From NCBI GenBank assembly GCA_022385805.1, contig MU277706.1, positions 151,591-215,590 of the forward strand: a stretch of DNA of 64,000 bases. The letters run 5' to 3'. Positions 57,070 through 64,000 of the stretch are shown here, piece after piece (position 1 is the first letter of the stretch; each line of letters opens with the position of its first letter). The translations under genes and the position numbers were made by a program. The DNA is from Pilatotrama ljubarskyi (Eukaryota; Basidiomycota; Agaricomycetes; Polyporales; Polyporaceae). Below the pieces are notes generated by a model, which did no database searches, was not told where the DNA came from, and worked only from the letters and a program-made list of their open reading frames with translations.

Positions 57070-58471
57070 TCAGTCTAGGACAGCATACTTTTTCAAGTGT
57101 TCTGGTATCGCAGACTCGAGTCCCTTCGCTTGCAGCCACTTCTTGGAGAAAAGGCGGCTCTGATAGCGGTAGGCTCCATCGCAGAGTACTGTGGCAATCG
57201 TCTTGCCTATAGCCCAATAGTCAGTTCATATCTTGGGAAAACAAAGCTACCATGAAGCGCATACCTGGGCCAAGCTTCTTGGCGAGCTCGACGGCAGCGA
57301 CGACATTGAGCGCGGAACTCGCGCCGAGGTAGAGACCCTCGGTATCGAGGAGGTCGTAGAGCATCGCGATCGACTTCTCGTCAGGGATGTGCAGCGCACC
57401 GTCGATGTTCTTGACGAAAGTGCCCAGGTTGTTGGTGATACGGCCCTGACCGATACCTAGGAGCTGCGCGATTAGGATGTGTTATTTTCGCCGGATAATG
57501 TAAGATGCATACCCTCGGTGATTGAGCCCCCGCTACGCTCCGTCAGCTTCCCTCCGCTACTGATGTAGCTATAGAGCACACTGCCCGGAGGGTCTGCAAG
57601 CCACACCTGCGTCTTACCGTCGCTTTTCTCCTTCAACGCGCGCCCGGTGCCCGCGAGCGTGCCGCCCGTGCCTGTCGCGCAGATGAACGCGTCAACTTTG
57701 CCCTGGGTCTGCTCCCAAATCTCGGGGCCGGTCGTGCGGTAGTGCGCCTCCGCGTTCGCGGTGTTGTCGAATTGGTCGGTCCAGATAGCGTTCGGGAGCT
57801 CCTTCGCGAAGTCGCGCGCCTGGTGATTGTAGTTTGCCGGGTTCTCATACGCAACTGCGGGCACGGGGTACACCTCCGCGCCGAGCATGCGCAGGAGGTC
57901 GATCTTTTCCTGACTCTTTGTGGCGTGAAGGACGGCGGAGATTGAACGGTAGGGATTTGCGGTTGGTAAATGCACAGGTTGAGAGGAAAGAGGACATACC
58001 TGCGTGTTGGGCATGAAGATCACGCAGCGGTAGCCTCGCGCTCTGCAGACGTGGGCCAGCCCAATACCAGTGTTTCCAGCGGTACCCTCAACGACCGTCC
58101 CGCCAGGCTTCAACCTGCATGCAAGCTGCCATGAGTGATGCCAAGACACGACGGCGGACGCACTGCACTCACAGACCTCGCTTCTCCGCATCGAGGATGA
58201 CACCGAGTGCCGCGCGGTCCTTCACGCTACCACCAGGGTTTTGGAGTTCGCTCTTTGCAACAATGTCGCAGCCCGTCTGCTCGGAGAGCTTCTGCAGGCG
58301 AATCTGTATTGACGGGACTTGTCAACGACATCCGAGAGATTGCGCGATACGTGGACTGACCAAGGGGGTGTTGCCGATGCCGCCGACGAAGCCATCGACT
58401 GGACGAGAGGTGAACGCGCGAGCAAGAGGCTTCAGAGGCCTCGCCCTGAAGGCTGCGGTTATCGACTGCAT
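57070..58471 (-). CDS. Cysteine synthase (O-acetylserine sulfhydrylase type)
   Basis: Multi-exon gene with ATG at 58471, starting [20 protein letters not shown], a probable mitochondrial presequence. The PLP lysine lies in [25 protein letters not shown] is the substrate loop, and [20 protein letters not shown] the phosphate-binding glycine loop. A C-terminal block ends KYAVLD. Introns split [12 protein letters not shown] from SQEKIDLL and separate RSGGSITEG from GQGRITNN, all in phase. The enzyme makes cysteine (or a related product) from O-acetylserine and sulfide. The form with TAGNTG is typical of fungal mitochondrial-type enzymes. A cystathionine beta-synthase role is unlikely because no CBS or heme domain is present. 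Confidence 0.9.
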
Positions 58472-59215
58472 GGTGGTAGCAAGCGAGAGAGAGGCGCGAG
58501 CTTCCGACGACGAACGGAAGGCTTTCGGAGGCTCGCTGGGAATTACTTCATGCAGAGCATGTCATAGTCGCGGGGCTGGGTTTTGAGTGCCGACAGAGCT
58601 CGCGTCGCAGCGAAGGCGTCATCGTGAGCAACGTTCTGGCCGCCGACTCACATTCGGCGGCTATGTAAACGCATTTCCAACCGCTCTCAAGGCCGCGAAT
58701 CCTACAATGACGAGCGGACACAATCATGACTGTGCGCGGAGAGAAGTTGATGATTACTGATATCCGAATGGCCCGGCGACCTTCAAGTTACACGCGCTCG
58801 AGACTCCGACTGCGTTTGACCCCAAGCTCCGGATAAATTGCGAGAAGGACAGGCGGGTGGTAGTAGAGCACAACCGTAACGAGATGCAAGACGGCAAACC
58901 AGGAAGTGAAGCAGGCGGGGGCCCATCCATTAAAGTGCGAATACATAGGTGTATCATCGAGGGGAAGTGGGTAACAGATGAACAGGCAAGAAAGAAAAAG
59001 GGAAGCGTACGTAGGCGGAGAGGCAGCTAAGTGAAGTTGGTAGGCAGCGAGAGCGAGAAACATGTGGACTAGCTTGTCCGTCGTGCGAGCGATCGTGCGT
59101 CATGCGGGCCGTTATATGTTGAGATCACCAGAGACGTGTCGGGGTATAGATGGGAGTGGAAGGAACCTCAACCGATTTTCCGGAAGCAGCAGGGAGCTCA
59201 GGAAGGGCTACCAGC
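58472..59215. other. Intergenic with an unsupported hydrophobic ORF
   Basis: Promoter of cysteine synthase and the 3' side of ARF6. A minus-strand ORF at 58788-59063 encodes a hydrophobic 91-residue peptide, but it lacks homology or context. No gene is called. Confidence 0.35.
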
Positions 59216-60102
<887 letters not shown>

Positions 60103-60491
60103 GACTGACAGCGGATTGCAGAAGGTAACGAACGACGGGAGGTGGGAGAGCGAGGGAAGAACAGGAGAGTCAACGACAGAGCGGCACGGCGCGTCGACTC
60201 GAGCGAGAGTCCAATCCGACCTCCCAGACGCCCAATCCCTCGGAGCGGACCCCGGCCACCCCTCTATCAGACCACTTTGTGCGCGGCCGCCGGCATGTTC
60301 GTGCATTTGCGCATGCTACTGCAGGCAGAACCCAGACTCGATGTCATTATGCTGCCCGTTCCGAGAGCACATTAGACGAGGATATATCACTCTAGCACTA
60401 GTACACAGAACACTCCAGACGCATGAGGTATACACAGCAGAACCACCGTCCCAAGCAAATCATAGCCAGATAGTCCTCTCCACATCGAACG
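60103..60491. other. Intergenic, nothing recognised
   Basis: About 390 bp between the ARF6 start and the 3' end of the LRR gene. No feature was seen. Confidence 0.35.
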
Positions 60492-62696
60492 CTACGACGG
60501 AGGTTGCACAGCGCGAGGCGAGGCGAGCTGCGACTGGTTGAACACTTTCAGCCAGCCTTCGCCCATGTCCGAGCGCAACGCCTCGATGCGCGCGCGGAAC
60601 GCATCCGCCTCCTTAAACTGGCTCTCTGCGGTTCCATCATCCCTGCTCGGCTCGTATACTGAGGCCGAAACGCGCGCACGCCTGCCTGCCGACCGGGTGA
60701 GCGTGGACGACTTGCGGAGCGAGCCGTACGAAGAGGCCGCATATGCCTCGGCGGAGTCCCCCAGCCCCGAGTTCGCCGAGGGAGCGAACTCGGTCATGTG
60801 TCGGCTGTGTCGCGACTTCGGCTTTGCGACGGGCGTGGGCTGCACAGACGGCGCCACGGCTGGAGTCACAGACTGCTCGCTCTGCTGGGGTGGCGGCTGT
60901 GTAGGCTGAGGAGCGGGGTGTTGCTGCTCAGGTGCTGCGGTGCGCTTGGTTGGGCTGGCGGTCCTCGAGGTGATAGTTGGCCGGGAGGCACTCCTCGCAC
61001 TTGCCGCCTCACTGCCCTCTCGCCCACCATCCAGGTCGACTATCCGCTTATTCTTCTTCTTTCGCCCACGAGCGGCCGCAGCGGCAAGATGTGGCGAGGT
61101 AGGATGAGATGCGGGAGAATCAGTGGGTGAGGAGTGCAGGGGACTTCCGCGGGGGCCAGCGATACCATTGAGCTTCGACGGACTGCCGACCGGGACGACT
61201 GGCGGTGATTGGGCAACGGATATGGGTCTGGAGGAGGTCATTTGTTCGGGTGGAGGGGAGGTCAGGTAACGTTTCTCGTAGAAACCGGGCGGCGACCCGT
61301 CGAGGAGGATCGTCTTCTTCTCCTTCCAGAAGAAGTCGAAGCAGCGTATGCGGTAACCTTCCTCGATCTCCACCAACGGATTGCCCTCGACCCACACTTC
61401 GGCTATGTTGGGGAGCGTGGCGAGGCGTCCGATCTCGGCACTCTCTTCGATGAGGTTGTGACGGAGGTCGACGCGCTCGAGCGCGAGCAGCCGCTCGAGG
61501 CCGCATATGGATTCGAGGCGATTACGGGAGAGGTTGAGAGTGAGGATGCCGCCGAGCATGGTGTATATACCCAGGACGGAGTCAATCATGTTATCTGAAA
61601 GGTTCAGGTATACTAGGTTGTAGAGGGCGGAAAGACCGGGCGGCACGGAGACAAGGAGATTAGACGAGAGGTCAAGGTGGGTGAGGGAGGTAAGATGAGA
61701 GAGGAAGGACGTAGGAAGGAAGGTGAGGGCGTTATCCGCCAGGGAGAGATGTCGTAGGAAGGCCCATTTGTATGAAGACAATTGCCGGGGTGTTGAGAGC
61801 GTGGGCGTGTCAGGGTCTTTGGCCTCAGCCGTATGATCGTCTTCCGCATCCTCGTCGCCCTCGGGAACAGATTCCGGAAGTTGTGTGCTGTGAAAGGATG
61901 ACTGTCGCGAGACACCGCGAGCTATCCGCCTTGACTTGCTGGAGCTGATCCTGCCCTCTCGCCTCGCCTGGTCGTCCACTACCGCACTTATAAAGATGTC
62001 GGAGACGTCTTCCAGTCCGCTCCGCTTAATTGTGAGGCTGCGCAAGCTCTCCGCGAGCCTATCCCATCCAAGCAACGTCCGCGGGTCGATATCTGTACAT
62101 TCTAGGCTCTGGAGATTCTTGAAGGCATCCAGCGGTAAGGCGTTCTCGTTGGGAGGCTCGTTTGCTATTTCAGCAATGAGCTTCGGCTCTGGTTTGTGGA
62201 TGGCGAGGGCGGGGACCTTAGTGAAGCTGCTGAAGATATACTTGAGCTCGTTATCCACGCTGGGTGGAGCGGGCCGACCCCACCACCCTGCGCCCAGCGA
62301 AAGGCGAGAGACAGCAGAAAGGGAAGAGCGGATGGAAACGAAGGATAGCGCGTCCGACTTGTCTCCGTTGTTCGGGATGTTGATGTAATTCATCGGCCGC
62401 GCGGGGTTGTCGACTCTGATATCGAGGGAGCCGACATCGAGCCCTAACGCCTCCATGCGCATGAGCAAGTAGAAGAGATGGTGCGTGTCGAACGAGAGCA
62501 CTACCGGCTTCGCGTTCGCGACCGCAGAGGCGTCGGAGGAGAACCAGGTGGCGGGGTTGAAGACGGACACCTCCGATGACTGAGCAGCCTTGGTCCGTCT
62601 CCTGCGCACTGGGACCGCCGCGGCGAGCCCCGCTTCGTGCGTGCGGATGAACTCGGCGGTGCGCCTGATGTACTCGTCGCCCGCTTCGTGTTCCAT
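60492..62696 (-). CDS. Leucine-rich-repeat protein, nischarin-like
   Basis: Intronless ORF of 734 residues, unusual among the intron-rich neighbours. The N-terminal ~300 residues are an unrecognised globular region (VLSFDTHHLFYLLMRMEAL; LKYIFSSFTKVPALAIHK). An LRR array at ~320-470 follows, with LRHLSLADNALTFLP, LTHLDLSSNLLVSVP, LVYLNLSDNMIDSV, LTLNLSRNRLESI and RVDLRHNLIEES, capped by a LRRCT-like IAEVWVEGNPL. The last ~230 residues are disordered with many Ser/Pro/Gln. Fission yeast and metazoan proteins with this LRR layout relate to nischarin. A role in membrane traffic or cytoskeleton is inferred only. It is divergent from RAD23, with 431 bp between. Confidence 0.75.
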   Translation of the reverse strand: MEHEAGDEYIRRTAEFIRTHEAGLAAAVPVRRRRTKAAQSSEVSVFNPATWFSSDASAVANAKPVVLSFDTHHLFYLLMRMEALGLDVGSLDIRVDNPARPMNYINIPNNGDKSDALSFVSIRSSLSAVSRLSLGAGWWGRPAPPSVDNELKYIFSSFTKVPALAIHKPEPKLIAEIANEPPNENALPLDAFKNLQSLECTDIDPRTLLGWDRLAESLRSLTIKRSGLEDVSDIFISAVVDDQARREGRISSSKSRRIARGVSRQSSFHSTQLPESVPEGDEDAEDDHTAEAKDPDTPTLSTPRQLSSYKWAFLRHLSLADNALTFLPTSFLSHLTSLTHLDLSSNLLVSVPPGLSALYNLVYLNLSDNMIDSVLGIYTMLGGILTLNLSRNRLESICGLERLLALERVDLRHNLIEESAEIGRLATLPNIAEVWVEGNPLVEIEEGYRIRCFDFFWKEKKTILLDGSPPGFYEKRYLTSPPPEQMTSSRPISVAQSPPVVPVGSPSKLNGIAGPRGSPLHSSPTDSPASHPTSPHLAAAAARGRKKKNKRIVDLDGGREGSEAASARSASRPTITSRTASPTKRTAAPEQQHPAPQPTQPPPQQSEQSVTPAVAPSVQPTPVAKPKSRHSRHMTEFAPSANSGLGDSAEAYAASSYGSLRKSSTLTRSAGRRARVSASVYEPSRDDGTAESQFKEADAFRARIEALRSDMGEGWLKVFNQSQLASPRAVQPPS

Positions 62697-63127
62697 GTCG
62701 TGTGTGGTAGTCGGTGCAGGTGGGGGTCGTTGTGCAACGTGCGGAATGTCCGAGAGATGCGAGGCCTGGCTAGCTTATTTATATGGCAGCATTGGCGAGT
62801 GCAGGATCGCGACCCCAAGTACCGCGCTATACAGGTACAGAATCGCTATATGAGATGTATCCTCGCTATTTACGCGCTGCTGGCACACACCTGGTAGGTC
62901 CCCACGGGTGCTGCAAGCGACTGTGAAGCGGACGTCGAGGAGAGCACGATGCGGTCGAGAGCAAGAGGCGTTACCGGCGGGCGCCCCGCACCGGCCGGGC
63001 ACACGGCGCAGAGGCTGGAGCACAAGCGCCGGTCGCGTCGCACGTGCTCGGGACGCGTCAGTGCGCATCCACTTTGCTTTGGCGCCCGCTATACCTTGAC
63101 TTCTATCACTCATCAGCCTCGCCCAGC
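62697..63127. promoter_or_regulatory. Divergent promoter of LRR and RAD23 genes
   Basis: 431 bp between two divergent start codons. No further gene was seen. A pyrimidine-rich patch precedes the RAD23 ATG. Confidence 0.45.
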
Positions 63128-64000
63128 ATGAAAATCACCATAAAGACTCTCCAGCAGAAGGTCTTCCACGTACGTTTTTGGTTTCTACCTGTCTGCTTTG
63201 CCTCTGCTTACGCTGGTGGATCGGTGTAGATCGACGCTGAGCCGTCCGATACTGTCGCGGACCTCAAGAAGAAGATCCAGGAGAACCAGGGACATGCGGT
63301 TGAGAGCCAGAAGCTGATCTACTCTGGTGAGTTTTTGTCTATATTGTACGGTACAGACAGCTTGACCTTGGGTACAGGCAAGGTTTTGCCTGACTCCAAG
63401 ACCGTCGAATCATGTGAGATCAAGGAGAAGGACTTTTTGGTGCTCATGGTCTCGAAGGTGTGTCCTGCCGAGCTTATAAGCTTCTACTGGCAATTCACAC
63501 CAGGAATGTAGCCCAAGCCCACCCCTGCTGCCGCCGCCTCAACAAGCGCGACGCCTGCGACAAGCACCGCGCCACCAGCAGCAGCTGCTCCTGCCGCTGA
63601 GACCCCCGCTGCCGCCCCCGCCCCCGCTGCTGCCCCCGCCTCCGCTCCCCAACCCCCCAACGCACCCATCTTGTCTCCTGCACAGGCCGCCCCCGTCCAG
63701 GCACCCGCGCTGGGCGACGGCTTCCTCACCGGCGAGGCCCTCCAGTCGACGATCCAGAACATGATCGAGATGGGCTTCGAGCGGGAACAGGTGATGCGCG
63801 CACTCCGAGCGTCGTTCAACAACCCCGAGCGTGCTGTCGAATACCTCTTCAACGTATGTTCTCACTCTTCATGCCGTCTGCTGGGCTGCTGACAAATCCG
63901 CCACTTGTAGGGTATCCCTGCGCACTTGGACCAACCCGCGCCTGCTGCAGCGCAGGCCGCACCTGCAGCGGAGGCAACCGCCCCCGCCGCACAACCTGCC
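63128..64000 (+). CDS. RAD23: UV excision repair protein RAD23 (3' end cut off)
   Basis: Starts MKITIKTLQQKVFH at 63128. The first ~75 residues form a ubiquitin-like domain (DTVADLKKKIQENQG, QKLIYSGKVLPD, EKDFLVLMVSK) that docks on the proteasome. An Ala/Pro linker follows, then a UBA domain (LQSTIQNMIEMGFEREQVMR, AVEYLFNGIP). The window ends within the second linker. The XPC-binding and second UBA domains are expected beyond the edge. RAD23 stabilises Rad4/XPC at DNA damage and shuttles ubiquitinated proteins. Introns at the start of the gene close in phase. Confidence 0.93.

Noticed and set aside
58788..59063. Hydrophobic 91-residue ORF on the minus strand
   Set aside because: No family signature, no support from context, and hydrophobic ORFs arise often in T-rich noncoding DNA.

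Overview
The window is nuclear DNA from a filamentous basidiomycete, most likely an agaricomycete close to the polypores. The evidence is dense genes on both strands, many 50-60 nt GT-AG introns, GC-rich codon use, intron-containing tRNAs, and basidiomycete-type families (an expanded decayed kinase family, OM14-like, VanZ-like and GtaA-like proteins). No species can be named from sequence alone. All exon models below come from reading splice sites and matching reading phase by hand.

Left part (1-20.7 kb): mostly conserved housekeeping genes. These are mitochondrial ribosomal protein bL34m; a CLASP/TOG-type microtubule protein; trans-3-hydroxy-L-proline dehydratase; an OM14-like outer mitochondrial membrane protein; translation factors eIF3c and eIF2B-gamma, convergent; tRNA-Ser(CGA); a hypothetical protein with a GC-AG intron; a Gef1-type CLC chloride transporter; an ARFRP1/Arl3-type GTPase; and V-ATPase subunit c''. 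The last two are divergent from a 187 bp shared promoter.

Middle (20.7-28.8 kb): a gene-poor decayed island. It holds two broken copies of a basidiomycete protein-kinase family in opposite orientation, a third broken gene of unknown family, one intact small membrane protein, and a terminal-inverted-repeat element whose interior is an assembly gap (930 N).

Right part (28.8-64 kb): an SLF2/Nse6-like candidate for Smc5/6 loading; a caspase-like protein with a large C-terminal extension; Beclin-1/Atg6; glutamate-cysteine ligase; a tandem pair of GtaA-like glutaminase-family ectoproteins anchored by a membrane helix and ending in PPxY motifs; an RraA-like aldolase-fold protein; a VanZ-like membrane protein; a mitochondrial coiled-coil membrane protein; tRNA-Gly(UCC); cysteine synthase; ARF6; a nischarin-like LRR protein; and the 5' part of RAD23.

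Themes: three genes touch sulfur, glutathione or amino-acid metabolism (GCL, cysteine synthase, hydroxyproline dehydratase). Several serve endomembrane and vacuole function (CLC, ARFRP1, VMA16, ARF6, Beclin-1). They are not arranged as an operon or obvious metabolic cluster. I see no secondary-metabolite cluster, CRISPR, rRNA or virus-derived gene. The most unusual items are the decayed kinase/TIR island, the tandem PPxY-tailed glutaminase paralogs, the caspase-like protein and two non-canonical GC-AG introns.
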